Assembly: GCA_963778385.1 (NCBI GenBank)
Contig: CAVZUA010000052.1
Location: 17,244 to 81,243 of the forward strand
Direction of reading: 5' to 3'
DNA: 64,000 nucleotides
Origin: DATARH01 sp963778385
GTDB taxonomy: Bacteria > Pseudomonadota > Alphaproteobacteria > ATCC43930 > CGMCC-115725
Shown: one piece after another, positions 1-8,398 of the stretch
How positions within the stretch are numbered: position 1 is the stretch's first letter
How the letters are laid out: each line of letters starts with the position of its first letter
Program-made: the position numbers and the translations under genes
The notes under the pieces: model-generated
Seen by the model: the letters and a program-made list of their open reading frames with translations, nothing else
What the model was told of the DNA's origin: nothing
The model's database searches: none

Positions 1-26
1 TCCAGCCGTCCCGGAAAGACAGGGCC

Positions 27-2111
27 TCAGGAGGTCATCGGGTTGAGGACACCGACGCCGATCACCTCGGTGCTGCTGCCGATACTGCCGAGCGGGCCGG
101 CCGCGACGACGGCGTTGTTGCGGATGTCGTAATATTCGAGCGCGCCGGTCGAGTTCTGGCGCATCAGCATATCGGTTTCGTTGGCGTTGCCGGTGAAGTT
201 GCTGAACCCGACGGGCTGCCAGTCGGTGCCGACAGCGCCGAGCGCGAAGCCGCCGGTGATTTGGTCGTGTCCGACATCGAAGATCTCGAAGTCGCCGTTG
301 CCGGCCCGCATCAGCAGGTCGGTCTCGTTGGGGAGGGTGCTGAAATCGCCGACGCCGGCGATCTGCCAGTCGGTGCCGATACTCCCCGCGAAGCCGGCGC
401 CGACCACCTGATTGTTGATGATGTTGTAGAATTGCAGATTGCCGTTGGCGCTGTCGCGCATGAGCATGTCGCTCTCATTGGCGTTGCCGGCGAAGCGGCC
501 GAAACCCAGCACCTGCCATTCAAGACCGACAGCGCCCATGGCACTCGCGCCGACAACCGTATTGTTACGAATATCATAGGCTTCGAAGTTTCCGGTATTA
601 GTATTCCGCATGATCATGTCGGTCTCGCCGGGTGTGCCGCTGAACTGGCCAAACCCGCCGACCTGCCAGTCGAGCCCGACCGCGCCGAGCGCCGCGGTGC
701 CCGTGACCGCATTGTTGCTGATGTCGTAGACCTCCAGATTGCCGTTGGTCGTATCACGCAGCATCAGGTCGCTGGTGTCCGAGCCGTTGAAGCTCCCGAG
801 CCCCGCGGCCTGGTAGTTCGATACGAGTTGAGTCAGCGCGACTGAATGCAGGATTTGGTTGTTGCCGATGTCGTAAATCTGGGTGTTCCCGCCGGTATTC
901 TCGGTCAGCATGTCCGCCGTTGTCCCGCCCGGGACCGCGGATGACGATCCCGCCGGGACCCATCCCAACACGTCCATGACCGCGAGATCGGTCTGCGACA
1001 GCGTGTTCGTCTCGCCCGGCGAGCCCGTGCCGAAGACATCGAGCTGGTTCCAATCGGCGGTATCACCACCGTTCACCTGGACCGCGCCATTCCTCCCAGG
1101 CGCGTATTCATTGTTGAACGACAGTCCGACAGCGGATGAGAGCCACTGTCCGCCGTTGTACGAGAAATACGCTGCCTGGCCGTCTCGGCCGTCCGTGTAG
1201 TCGCGGTTCCCCGATCCGTTGAAGCGGAACAGGTCCATCGTGCTCCACGTCGAATTTTGATCACCGAGGCCGCCGATGCGTCCCATGGCGCCTTCAGTGA
1301 TCTCGTGTATCAGCGTGTTTGTAACGTCCTGTCCGTAGTTCCAGTTGTAAGAGGTATTGAGGCTGACGTAGTCGTCGACCGAGGCGGTGGCGCTGCTGAG
1401 CCCGAGCAGGCGGGCATAGGCTTCCGGCAGCATCCAGTCGGCGCCGCCGGCCGGGTTGGGGTCCGTCAGCGGCAGCGACGCGGCGGCCGCCTGCCCGTAG
1501 CTACTGCTTCCATCATGCGCGACAAGCGCGGCCCTCAGCGCCGAATAGCTCACATCCTGGACGTAGAAGCTGTTGCTCGCCAAGCCGCCGTTATTGCCCT
1601 GGTTGCTGGCGGAGAAGCTGACGTTGAGCGTGATCGAATTGGTCCAGTTCGATGCCAGGATCTGCTCGGCGGCGATGATGCAGTTCTCGAACGCCTGACT
1701 GAAACCCGCGGTGATCGTGTTGTGGAAAACCAGCCCGCTGCCGCCGACGCTGACGGTAAATGACACCGACGCGTTGCCGCTCGCCGCGCCACTGCCGCCG
1801 TTGCCGGCCATGCTCGTGTCGAGGCCGCCACCGCCGTCATCGTCGTCGCCATCGATGAACCCGCTGAACGACGATGAGTCGTCTTGATCGCTGCCAGGCG
1901 TACCCGCTTCCGGGGCCGGCAGTGATCCACGCCCGTCCTGGGATCCACGCCCGTCCTGGCCGAAGGCGTCGGCGCGCGATATGGGTGAGGCGTCGTCCTC
2001 CGCCGCGACCACCGGCACGGTGGGATTGCCGCCGCCGGAATTGCTGTCTTCCGCTCCAGCGTCAGTCCAGGGGGGAAGCGGCGTCTCGGGCCAGCCGTTA
2101 TTCAAGCTCAC
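27..2111 (-). CDS. Large secreted metalloprotease-like protein with six C-terminal repeats
   Basis: A 694-residue protein, start GTG with a GGAG-like site upstream. It has an acidic, Gly/Asp/Ser-rich N-terminal linker (about 1-115) without a Sec signal, a zincin-like domain (about 116-385), and six repeats of about 48-64 residues from residue 398 to the end. Each repeat contains a xTDMLMR...NGNLEVYDI...LGAVGxDWQVxGFG pattern seen in large secreted proteins of rhizobia. The domain resembles the NF038122 metalloprotease family, including the conserved DLFRF and VMDVLGW segments. The usual HExxH is HEITE here (H269, E270, E273), so the second metal-binding His is replaced by Glu and proteolytic activity is uncertain. 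Lack of a signal peptide plus the repeat tail suggests type I secretion, but no exporter is adjacent. An 18-bp tandem duplication near 1925-1960 codes for repeated QDGRGS. Confidence 0.75.
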   Translation of the reverse strand: MSLNNGWPETPLPPWTDAGAEDSNSGGGNPTVPVVAAEDDASPISRADAFGQDGRGSQDGRGSLPAPEAGTPGSDQDDSSSFSGFIDGDDDDGGGGLDTSMAGNGGSGAASGNASVSFTVSVGGSGLVFHNTITAGFSQAFENCIIAAEQILASNWTNSITLNVSFSASNQGNNGGLASNSFYVQDVSYSALRAALVAHDGSSSYGQAAAASLPLTDPNPAGGADWMLPEAYARLLGLSSATASVDDYVSLNTSYNWNYGQDVTNTLIHEITEGAMGRIGGLGDQNSTWSTMDLFRFNGSGNRDYTDGRDGQAAYFSYNGGQWLSSAVGLSFNNEYAPGRNGAVQVNGGDTADWNQLDVFGTGSPGETNTLSQTDLAVMDVLGWVPAGSSSAVPGGTTADMLTENTGGNTQIYDIGNNQILHSVALTQLVSNYQAAGLGSFNGSDTSDLMLRDTTNGNLEVYDISNNAVTGTAALGAVGLDWQVGGFGQFSGTPGETDMIMRNTNTGNFEAYDIRNNTVVGASAMGAVGLEWQVLGFGRFAGNANESDMLMRDSANGNLQFYNIINNQVVGAGFAGSIGTDWQIAGVGDFSTLPNETDLLMRAGNGDFEIFDVGHDQITGGFALGAVGTDWQPVGFSNFTGNANETDMLMRQNSTGALEYYDIRNNAVVAAGPLGSIGSSTEVIGVGVLNPMTS

Positions 2112-2247
2112 CCGTGATCATCTCCGGATTGATTCGCGTGGGTGACAACACCAACGTCACGAATTTCGTTCCTGGAACCGCGATTTAATCAAATCCCTAT
2201 GGTGTGACTTTTTCTCTAATGCGGACCGGCAAACGGCCCGCCGGGCG

Positions 2248-2658
2248 TCACTTGCCGACCGAACCTTCTTCGGTGAAGTATTCGGGTTTGAGCTCGATCG
2301 GGTTCCCGTGCGGCGTTGCATCGGCGGCGCGTTCCCAGGCGTCGCGGTAGCGGCTTTGGGTGTTGCGGTCGGCGACCCCCTTCTCGGCGACCAGCCGCTC
2401 CAGCGCGTTGAGCCAATGCCGGTAATACGTATCGCCGGTATCGGCATCCCCGGCGGCCTGTGCGCGCTTGATCTCGTCGGCGAGCGTCGCGGCCCATTCG
2501 GGCCAGGTGAAGAGTCCCTTCTGGTGCAGCGCCACCGCCATCGCAAAAGCCTGCGCCTCCCACGGTTCGCGGAATACCGGACCGTCCTCGCCCTGCGGCA
2601 AGCCTGGGACCTCTAAGGCGGCACGGGCGACCGCGTTGCGATCCACCGCGGCCCTCAC
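2248..2658 (-). CDS. Nitrile hydratase activator / accessory protein
   Basis: About 136 residues, third gene of the nitrile hydratase operon. It resembles the small beta-subunit-like activators (P14K type) that load cobalt into the alpha subunit: conserved PxFREPWEAQAFAMAVAL near the N terminus and a WPEWAATLADEI helix, with a YYRHWLNALERL segment shared with the N-terminal half of the beta subunit. I chose the GTG start at 2656-2658 because it overlaps the beta-subunit TGA by 4 nt (GTGA), the usual translational coupling. Longer in-frame readings run into the beta gene and are not credible. Order alpha-beta-activator is the standard cobalt NHase arrangement. Confidence 0.85.
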   Translation of the reverse strand: MRAAVDRNAVARAALEVPGLPQGEDGPVFREPWEAQAFAMAVALHQKGLFTWPEWAATLADEIKRAQAAGDADTGDTYYRHWLNALERLVAEKGVADRNTQSRYRDAWERAADATPHGNPIELKPEYFTEEGSVGK

Positions 2659-3317
2659 GCCGGCAGCAGGTAGGGCTCGAACGCCTCGATCGATACCTTG
2701 ATCGACGGATCGGCTTCGTCGCCCCACAGCTCTTTTCCGGTAAACACCACCGTGTAGAGCCATTGCGGGCTTTCGTCGTGGACGTCGAGCGCCGCGGTGT
2801 CGGGATAGACGTGGCAGCCGCGGACCGCCTCGATCACGCCCTCCTTGTCGCGGGCGTAGCGCGGCAGGCGGGTATGCGTCGTCGGGTTGATGTTGGTCGT
2901 GCGCACCCGGTCGCCGGGCTTGAATTTGGCGGCGCTATTCGTCGGCCGTTCGAAATTGCCGCGGATCGGCGGCTTTTGCGCGTCGGCCGGCGTCATCGGA
3001 TGGGGCAGGGGCGTCGCGGTGCGCAGCGAATGGCCCGCCGCCAGTTCGTCCTCGCCGACGAGGCCGTGGGCAACGACCCGCTTTTCGAGGCCGAGAAACC
3101 AGCGCTGGTAATAGGACGACGAAAGGTAGGTAACCGGCGGCAGCCGTTCCAGCGAGGCGCGCCCGCCATCGATCGACCACAGCCCGGCGACGCCGACCGC
3201 GCGCTGCAGGGCGTGGACGCGGCCTTCCCACGCAGCGTGGAACACCGGCTCGTTGGGCTCCGGCACGACCGGTCCAAAGCCGTGCATCCCGCCCATGTCG
3301 TGGATCGTGTTGCTCAT
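2655..3317 (-). CDS. nthB: Nitrile hydratase beta subunit
   Basis: 220 residues. It starts with MxxxHDMGGMHGFGPV, the signature N terminus of NHase beta subunits. A helical N-terminal domain carries the SSYYQRWFLGLEKR segment, and an SH3-like C-terminal barrel begins with FKPGDRVR and contains a RLPRYARDKEGVIE stretch. It pairs with the alpha subunit to form the heterodimeric enzyme that hydrates nitriles to amides. The ATG directly follows the alpha-subunit TAG, so translation is probably coupled. No amidase gene is visible next to the operon, so the fate of the amide is not shown here. Confidence 0.95.
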   Translation of the reverse strand: MSNTIHDMGGMHGFGPVVPEPNEPVFHAAWEGRVHALQRAVGVAGLWSIDGGRASLERLPPVTYLSSSYYQRWFLGLEKRVVAHGLVGEDELAAGHSLRTATPLPHPMTPADAQKPPIRGNFERPTNSAAKFKPGDRVRTTNINPTTHTRLPRYARDKEGVIEAVRGCHVYPDTAALDVHDESPQWLYTVVFTGKELWGDEADPSIKVSIEAFEPYLLPA

Positions 3318-3926
3318 CTAAGCACCCTTGGCCTGCGGCACTCCCGTACCGATCATGCAGTCGCGAGTGACGATCTCGGCGAGTTGGTCCTCGCTCCAGT
3401 TCTCGGTGCAGGCCGGGCGCAGCGGCACGACGATAAACCGCGTCTCGGCGGTCGAGTCCCAGATGCGGATTTCGGTCTCGCCCGGCAGGCTGACGCCAAA
3501 ATCGCCGAGCACGCCGCGCGGGTCGATCACCGCGCGCGAGCGGTAGGGCGCCGATTTGTACCAGACCGGCGGCAGCCCCAGCACCTCCCACGGATAGCAC
3601 GAGCACAGCGTGCAGACGACAAGGTTGTGCGTCTGCGGCGTGTTCTCGACCGCGATCAGATGGCTGCCGACCGGGCTCACATGGCCGAGCGAATTCGCCG
3701 CCTCGGTCGCATCCTTGAGCAGCGCCGCCTTGAAGCCCGGATCGGCCCAGGCGCGCGCGACGATCCGCGCGCCGTTCTTCGGCCCGATCTTGGTCTCATA
3801 GCTCTCGACCAGCTGGTCGATCACCGCCGGGTCGATATAGCCCTTTTCGGTCAGAATCGTCTCCAGCGCCCGCACCCGCAGCTGGATGTCGGACAGCTCG
3901 GAATGGTCATGGTCGTGCTCTGACAT
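3318..3926 (-). CDS. nthA: Nitrile hydratase alpha subunit, cobalt type
   Basis: 202 residues, catalytic subunit converting nitriles to amides. The metal-binding claw is VCTLCSCY with Cys105, Cys108 and Cys110. Thr in the second position and Tyr after the claw mark the non-corrin cobalt type rather than the iron type (CSLCSC). The conserved segments YKSAPYRSRAVIDPRGVL and DSTAETRFIVVP are present. The start at MSEHDHDHSE is chosen because it gives normal family length; the His/Asp-rich N terminus is common in this family. The upstream reading frame stays open far beyond this point but overlaps the divergent dioxygenase. This is the first gene of alpha-beta-activator; the promoter should lie in 3927-4010. 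Confidence 0.95.
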   Translation of the reverse strand: MSEHDHDHSELSDIQLRVRALETILTEKGYIDPAVIDQLVESYETKIGPKNGARIVARAWADPGFKAALLKDATEAANSLGHVSPVGSHLIAVENTPQTHNLVVCTLCSCYPWEVLGLPPVWYKSAPYRSRAVIDPRGVLGDFGVSLPGETEIRIWDSTAETRFIVVPLRPACTENWSEDQLAEIVTRDCMIGTGVPQAKGA

Positions 3927-4010
3927 GGCCGAACCTTTGCGCAGCACAGCGGAATGCCGCAAAATCGCACACCAACTTGGCGGCTTCAATGTTTGGGTGG
4001 GGAGGCAGGC

Positions 4011-4898
4011 ATGCCGGTAACGATCCGTCCGCTGCATCCGGTATTTGTCGGCGAGGTCGCGGGCATCGATTGCGCCAAGCCGTTGTCGCTCGACGAAGTC
4101 GCGGCGATCGAAGCCGGGATGGACCGCTGCGCGGTGCTGGTATTCCGCGACCAACACCTCACCGACGAGCAGCAGATCGCCTTTACCCGGCATTTCGGCG
4201 AGCTGGAGGCGTACCGCACGCCGGGCCATGTCCGCCGCCGCGACGAGCAGCGTCTCGGCCAGGGCATCGCCGATTTCTCCAACCTCGACAAGACCGGCAA
4301 CATCATGGCGGCCGACGACCGTGTCTGGTTCTTCAAACTCGCTGATCGGCTTTGGCATTCCGACAGCTCGTTCCGCCCGGTCCCGGCGAAATATTCGCTG
4401 CTGTCGGGCCGGGTGATCCCTTCCTGGGGCGCCAACACCGAATTCGCCGACATGCGCGCTGCCTACGACGCGCTCGACGACCGCACCAAGACCGAAATCG
4501 AGCCGCTCGTCTGCCTCCATTCGCTGGCCTACTCGCGCGAAGCGATCGGCTTTACCGCGCTGAGCGAGGAGGAACGCGCCGCGTTCCGCCCGGTCCGCCA
4601 GTGTCTCGTCCGCGCGCACGCGGTAACCGGCCGCAAATCGCTGTTCCTCGCCGCGCATGCGGGCGCCGTCGAAGGCTGGACCATCCCCGAATCCCGGATG
4701 TTTCTGCGCGACCTCATGGAGCACGCGACGCAGCGCGAGTTCGTCTATTCGCACGCGTGGCGCGTCGGCGACCTCGTGATGTGGGACAACCGCCAGACCA
4801 TGCACCGCGCCCGCCGCTTCGACGACCGCAACGAGGTGCGCGACGTGCGCCGCACCACCCTCGCCGGCGACGCCTCGACGATCGAGCAGGAGGCTTAG
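4011..4898 (+). CDS. TauD/TfdA-family Fe(II)/2-oxoglutarate dioxygenase
   Basis: 295 residues, divergent from the nitrile hydratase operon. The fold is that of alpha-ketoglutarate-dependent dioxygenases such as 2,4-D dioxygenase. The metal ligands are visible as LWHSDSS (H116, D118) and the distal His in DNRQTMHRARRF (H265), followed by the arginines that bind 2-oxoglutarate (RRTT near 280). A GGAGG sits 5 nt upstream of ATG 4011; an earlier in-frame ATG at 3954 has no such site. The substrate is unknown; such enzymes often hydroxylate or cleave phenoxyacetates, sulfonates or other small acids. A close but broken paralogue lies at 43073-43919. Confidence 0.88.
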   Translation: MPVTIRPLHPVFVGEVAGIDCAKPLSLDEVAAIEAGMDRCAVLVFRDQHLTDEQQIAFTRHFGELEAYRTPGHVRRRDEQRLGQGIADFSNLDKTGNIMAADDRVWFFKLADRLWHSDSSFRPVPAKYSLLSGRVIPSWGANTEFADMRAAYDALDDRTKTEIEPLVCLHSLAYSREAIGFTALSEEERAAFRPVRQCLVRAHAVTGRKSLFLAAHAGAVEGWTIPESRMFLRDLMEHATQREFVYSHAWRVGDLVMWDNRQTMHRARRFDDRNEVRDVRRTTLAGDASTIEQEA

Positions 4899-4917
4899 CG
4901 TCTGAGCAATTTCCTGC

Positions 4918-5060
4918 GTCATTCCGGGGCATCGCGCAGCGATGAACCCGGAACCCATGAACAGGGACCTCAAAAAGGGGGTTCCGACGCTGCAATCCTA
5001 TCGAATAAGACCGTGTTCATGGGTTCTGGGTTCGCCCCTGCGGGCCGCCCCGGAATGACA
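4918..5060. repeat. Palindromic intergenic repeat, family A, copy 1
   Basis: Long imperfect inverted repeat with outer arms GTCATTCCGGGG / CCCCGGAATGAC and inner arms around CCCGGAACCCATGAACA / TGTTCATGGGTTCTGGG. It fills most of the gap between the convergent dioxygenase and DinB genes and could also act as a bidirectional terminator. Two further copies occur at 5683-5825 and inside 12921-13138. REP-like elements of this kind are common in Bradyrhizobium and other alphaproteobacteria. Confidence 0.8.
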
Positions 5061-5140
5061 CAAGTAATTTCCAGCCGGATTCCGAGGAACCGGCGAAGCC
5101 AGCGTCTCGAAGGGACGCGGCGCCGCTCTCCAAGCCCAAA

Positions 5141-5653
5141 TCACTCCACCATCCGCGGCACGATCAGGAACAGGTCGGTGTCCTCGGTCTTCTCCCCGGC
5201 CGCGGTGATCAGCGCGTGCGCCTGGCCGCGGTGATGCGTCTGGTGATTGAAGAAATGCGTCACCAGCAGCCGGTAGGGCGCACTCACCTCGCGCTGGGCC
5301 GCGCCGCTGAACCAGGTCATGTCCCGCGCCAGATACGCCTCGTCGACCCGCTGCGCCCAGCCCTCGATCCTGGCATCGGCGTCGACGCGCTTTGCACACA
5401 GCTCGCCATAATCGATGAGCATGCCGCCGCTTTCCTTGATCGGCGTCGGCGGCCGCTCCCAGCCGTCAAACCGGCTCATCCATTGCTGGTCGCCCCACAG
5501 AATGTGGACGAGGGTGTTGTGCAGCGAGCCCCAGAACGCGGCGCGGTCGCGCCGTCGCTCGGCATCGGAAAGCCGCGACGCGGCGGCGTACAGCCGCCGG
5601 TTCATCTCGCTGTTATAGGCCGCCATGGTGCGGACATAAGATGGGGTGATCAT
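5141..5653 (-). CDS. DinB family protein (DUF664-like, putative thiol-linked metalloenzyme)
   Basis: 170 residues, DinB four-helix bundle. The three likely metal-binding histidines are visible: one in SLHNTLVHILWGDQQW and two in the C-terminal HFFNHQTHHRGQ. The N terminus MITPSYVRTMAAYN fits the first helix. Family members include mycothiol- or bacillithiol-dependent transferases and many uncharacterised proteins; nothing here fixes the substrate. It is a single gene flanked on both sides by copies of repeat family A. Confidence 0.85.
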   Translation of the reverse strand: MITPSYVRTMAAYNSEMNRRLYAAASRLSDAERRRDRAAFWGSLHNTLVHILWGDQQWMSRFDGWERPPTPIKESGGMLIDYGELCAKRVDADARIEGWAQRVDEAYLARDMTWFSGAAQREVSAPYRLLVTHFFNHQTHHRGQAHALITAAGEKTEDTDLFLIVPRMVE

Positions 5654-5682
5654 GGGGAAACTCCCTATCGCGATCTTTGGCT

Positions 5683-5825
5683 GTCATTCCGGGATCGCCG
5701 GAGGGCGAGACCCGGAACTCATGCGCACGGACTTCTGAAGGCTATTTCAAAGGCCGGAAACGCGCTTCCAGCGGTCCGTGTGCATGGGTTCCGGGTTCCT
5801 CGCTGCGCTCGGCCCCGGAATGACA
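5683..5825. repeat. Palindromic intergenic repeat, family A, copy 2
   Basis: Same structure as the 4918-5060 element: GTCATTCCGGG at the left edge, GGCCCCGGAATGAC at the right, with inner arms GTCCGTGTGCATGGGTTCCGGG and a diverged partner. It lies just upstream of DinB (on the minus strand) and upstream of the DUF35 gene. Confidence 0.78.
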
Positions 5826-5917
5826 TCGTTTGGTTTGCCCGAAGGCGCGTCAGGCGGCAATCTTGATTCGGGTCAACCAAGGCGATGGCCCCGGGGCGAC
5901 GCTAAAGGGAGATGACG

Positions 5918-6328
5918 ATGCCTGAAGGACAGCGACCGAAACCGCAGCCGACACCCGAGACGCAGCATTTCTGGGACGGCACCAAATCCGGCGAACTGCG
6001 CCTGCAGCGCTGCAACTCCTGCGCCAAGGTCTATTTCCCGCCTCGTCCGTTCTGCCCGGGTTGCGCGTCGCGCGAGGTCAGCGTCTTTGCCGCGAGCGGC
6101 AAGGGCCGGCTCTACAGCTATGTGATCCACCACCGTCCGGTGCCGGGCTTCACGCCGCCTTACGCGATCGCCGTCGTCGAACTCGACGAGGGGCCGCGGA
6201 TGATGACCAACATCGTCGAGTGCCCGCAGACGCCCGAGGCGCTGGTGCTCGACATGCCGGTCGAGGTCGCTTTCGAGAAGCTCGACGACGACATCACGCT
6301 TCCCCTGTTTCGTCCGGCGAAAGCGTAG
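5918..6328 (+). CDS. Zn-ribbon/OB-fold protein of the DUF35 family, thiolase partner
   Basis: 136 residues. The N-terminal part holds a rubredoxin-like zinc ribbon, CNSCAKVYFPPRPFCPGC, and the rest fits an OB-fold (YSYVIHHRPVPGF, a conserved DUF35 segment). DUF35 proteins bind acyl-CoA and form obligate complexes with the non-decarboxylating thiolase encoded next door, for example in retro-aldol cleavage of side-chain thioesters. ATG 5918 is preferred to ATG 5912 because GGGAG lies 6 nt upstream; the earlier ATG abuts the site. Confidence 0.9.
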   Translation: MPEGQRPKPQPTPETQHFWDGTKSGELRLQRCNSCAKVYFPPRPFCPGCASREVSVFAASGKGRLYSYVIHHRPVPGFTPPYAIAVVELDEGPRMMTNIVECPQTPEALVLDMPVEVAFEKLDDDITLPLFRPAKA

Positions 6329-6344
6329 CCGTTGGAACCGCCAA

Positions 6345-6422
6345 TGCCGGCCCCCTCCCTAACCCTCCCCCGTGACCACGGGGGAGGGAAGAGCGCGCCG
6401 CGCTCGGGTGGGGGCCGGCACC
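6345..6422. repeat. Palindromic intergenic repeat, family C, copy 1
   Basis: Inverted repeat with outer arms TGCCGGCCCCC / GGGGGCCGGCA and a central CCCTCCCCCGTG / CACGGGGGAGGG hairpin. It separates the DUF35 and thiolase genes. Related copies lie at 42835-42922 and 49761-49844. Confidence 0.78.
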
Positions 6423-6477
6423 GATGCCGCTGCTTAGCGGCCCCGACCTTCTTCGTGAAAATTTCAGGATAGCCACC

Positions 6478-7626
6478 ATGCCAAAACGCAACGATGTCGC
6501 CATTGTCGGCGCCGCCGAGACCACCGAGCTGGGCCGCATCCCCGGCTTGTCGCAGATCGGCCTGCATGCCGACGCCGCGCTCAACGCGATGCAGGACGCC
6601 GGCCTCACCCCGAAGGACATCGACGGCATCGCCACCGCCGGCGAAACGCCGACCACGATCGCGCATTACCTCGGCATCACCCCGAAATGGGTTGACGGCA
6701 CCGCGGTCGGCGGCTGCTCGTTTATGATCCATGTCCGCCACGCCGCGGCGGCGATCGAGGCAGGTCTGTGCAAGACCGTCCTCATCACCCATGGCGAAAG
6801 CGGCCGCTCCGGCGTCGCGCGCAGCCGGGCGGCGGTGTCGCCCGGCAGCCTGCAGGGCCAGTTCGAGCTGCCCTACGGCCCGATGGGCCCACCGACGCTC
6901 TTCACCATCCCGGTGCTGCGCTACATGAAGACCTACGGCATCACCGAGGAACAACTCGCGACGGTCGCGGTCGTACAGCGCGAATGGGCGGCGAAGAACC
7001 CGCGCGCCACGTTCCGCGATCCCGTGACGGTCGACGATGTGCTGGGCTCGCGGATGATCGCCTATCCGTTCCGCCTGTTGATGTGCTGCCTGGTGACCGA
7101 TGGCGGCGGCGCGCTGATCCTGGTCTCGGCCGACCGCGCCAAGGATTTCCCGCAAAAGCCGGTCTACCTGCTCGGCACCGGGGAGAGCGTCGAGACGCCG
7201 ATGGTGTCGCAGATGGAGGATTTCACCTCGTCGCGCGCCTTCCGCGTCGCCGGCCCGACCGCCTTCGAGGAAGCCGGCATCACGCACGGCGATGTCGACC
7301 ACCTGATGATCTACGACGCCTTCGCGCATCTGCCGATCTACGGTCTCGAAGACCTCGGCTTCTGCAAAAAGGGCGAGGCGGCCGGCTTTATCGGCGAGCG
7401 CAACACCGCGCCGGGGGCCAAGCTGCCGCTCAACACCAATGGCGGCGGCCTCAGCTATATGCACTCGGGCATGTACGGCATGTACGCGCTGCAGGAGAGC
7501 GTGCGCCAGATGCGCGGCATCGCCCCGGCGCAGGTGCCGGGCGCGAAAATCTCCGTCTGCCATGGCGTCGGCGGTATGTTCGCCGCCAGCGGCACGGTGA
7601 TCATGACGAATGAGGCGGGGGCATAG
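6478..7626 (+). CDS. Thiolase-fold acyl-CoA lyase/acetyltransferase paired with DUF35
   Basis: 382 residues, thiolase superfamily, lipid-transfer-protein (SCP2-thiolase/Ltp2) branch. The N terminus RNDVAIVGAAETTELGR is typical of this branch. A Cys in the nucleophile region (GGCSFM, C80) and the C-terminal GGGLSYMHSGMYG and VCHGVGGMF segments are present. Such proteins act with a DUF35 partner on acyl-CoA thioesters, often cleaving beta-hydroxyacyl side chains of steroids or aromatics. ATG 6478 gives the family N terminus; the earlier in-frame start at 6424 lies on the repeat edge. The substrate cannot be read from the sequence. Confidence 0.88.
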   Translation: MPKRNDVAIVGAAETTELGRIPGLSQIGLHADAALNAMQDAGLTPKDIDGIATAGETPTTIAHYLGITPKWVDGTAVGGCSFMIHVRHAAAAIEAGLCKTVLITHGESGRSGVARSRAAVSPGSLQGQFELPYGPMGPPTLFTIPVLRYMKTYGITEEQLATVAVVQREWAAKNPRATFRDPVTVDDVLGSRMIAYPFRLLMCCLVTDGGGALILVSADRAKDFPQKPVYLLGTGESVETPMVSQMEDFTSSRAFRVAGPTAFEEAGITHGDVDHLMIYDAFAHLPIYGLEDLGFCKKGEAAGFIGERNTAPGAKLPLNTNGGGLSYMHSGMYGMYALQESVRQMRGIAPAQVPGAKISVCHGVGGMFAASGTVIMTNEAGA

Positions 7627-7642
7627 AAACGCTCGTATGGTG

Positions 7643-7720
7643 CTTCCCGGCGAAAGCCGGGACCCACGTTTCGGCCGTCCCTGGCGCCGAAAGGTGGACC
7701 CCGGCTTTCGCCGGGGAGCG
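7643..7720. repeat. Palindromic intergenic repeat, family B, copy 1
   Basis: Inverted repeat: CCCGGCGAAAGCCGGGACCC on the left and GGACCCCGGCTTTCGCCGGG on the right. Both arms contain a smaller CCGGCgaaaGCCGG hairpin. A diverged copy is at 38868-38945. It lies between the thiolase and the first cupin gene. Confidence 0.8.
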
Positions 7721-7794
7721 TCACAGCGGTGGTCACCTCGCGGCGCCATGACCGCTATGATGCCCGCAGCCTCCAGCCAGGCGAAGGAGCAGCC

Positions 7795-8190
7795 ATGAGC
7801 ATCGTTCTCGATAAACCGCACGCCCTGCTTCCCACGATCGGCGGCTCGACCTACGTTAAGCCATCCGAAATGGAGTGGAAGCCGACCCGCTTCGACAAGG
7901 TCTCGATCAAGGTGCTGTACGAGGATCCCGAGCGCGGCGAGATGACGTGCCTGCTAAAGCTCGAACCCGGCGCCCATATTCCGTTTCACAAACACCCCGA
8001 GGTCGAGCAGTCGCTGGTGCTGGAAGGCAGCGTCGAGGATCACGACGGGGTGGCGAAGGCGGGCGACTATATCTGGCGCATCCCCGGCTCCTTGCACGAG
8101 AACCATTCTCCCGACGGCGCCGTGTTGTTCGCGGTCTATCGCAAACCGAACATCTACTTTCACGCCGCGAAGGAAACCGCCGGCTTCTAA
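7795..8190 (+). CDS. Cupin-domain protein (ChrR-like)
   Basis: 131 residues, single cupin barrel. Metal-binding motif 1 is visible as PFHKHPEVEQSLVLEGSVED, with two His and Glu, and the second motif has a LHENHSPDG His. It resembles the ChrR-type cupins (acetylacetone-cleaving or anti-sigma-like) rather than a sugar isomerase. ATG 7795 follows GGAG at good spacing; a longer reading starting at 7729 runs through repeat sequence. It sits with a second cupin gene just downstream, presumably in the same accessory catabolic cluster as the thiolase. Confidence 0.82.
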   Translation: MSIVLDKPHALLPTIGGSTYVKPSEMEWKPTRFDKVSIKVLYEDPERGEMTCLLKLEPGAHIPFHKHPEVEQSLVLEGSVEDHDGVAKAGDYIWRIPGSLHENHSPDGAVLFAVYRKPNIYFHAAKETAGF

Positions 8191-8208
8191 CGGATCGTCC
8201 GTTACGCA

Positions 8209-8322
8209 GCCCCCTCCGGCTCGCTGGGCTCGCCACCTCCCCCGCAAGCAGGGGAGGAACCTAGAGGTGATCCTCCTCCGCAAAGCGGGGGAGGGGGACC
8301 ATGCGCAGCATGGTGGAGGGGG
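8209..8322. repeat. GC-rich intergenic repeat with several hairpins
   Basis: CCCCCTCCGGCTCGC...CACCTCCCCCGCAAGCAGGGGAGGA then CCTCCTCCGCAAAGCGGGGGAGGGGG and CATGCGCAGCATG. At least three nested stem-loops. It sits between the two cupin genes and is followed by half of a GCTTTCGCGGGAGTGACGA arm like the element at 56029-56107. Confidence 0.6.
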
Positions 8323-8398
8323 CATTGCCGAGGTTTCTGGACCCCGCTTTCGCGGGAGTGACGATAAGAGGTCGATCGATCTCCAGGAGGGCATGGAC

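Noticed and set aside
2763..3923. Long plus-strand open frame opposite the nitrile hydratase genes
   Set aside because: Arg/Asp-rich antisense translation of recognised genes in GC-rich DNA; no family resemblance.
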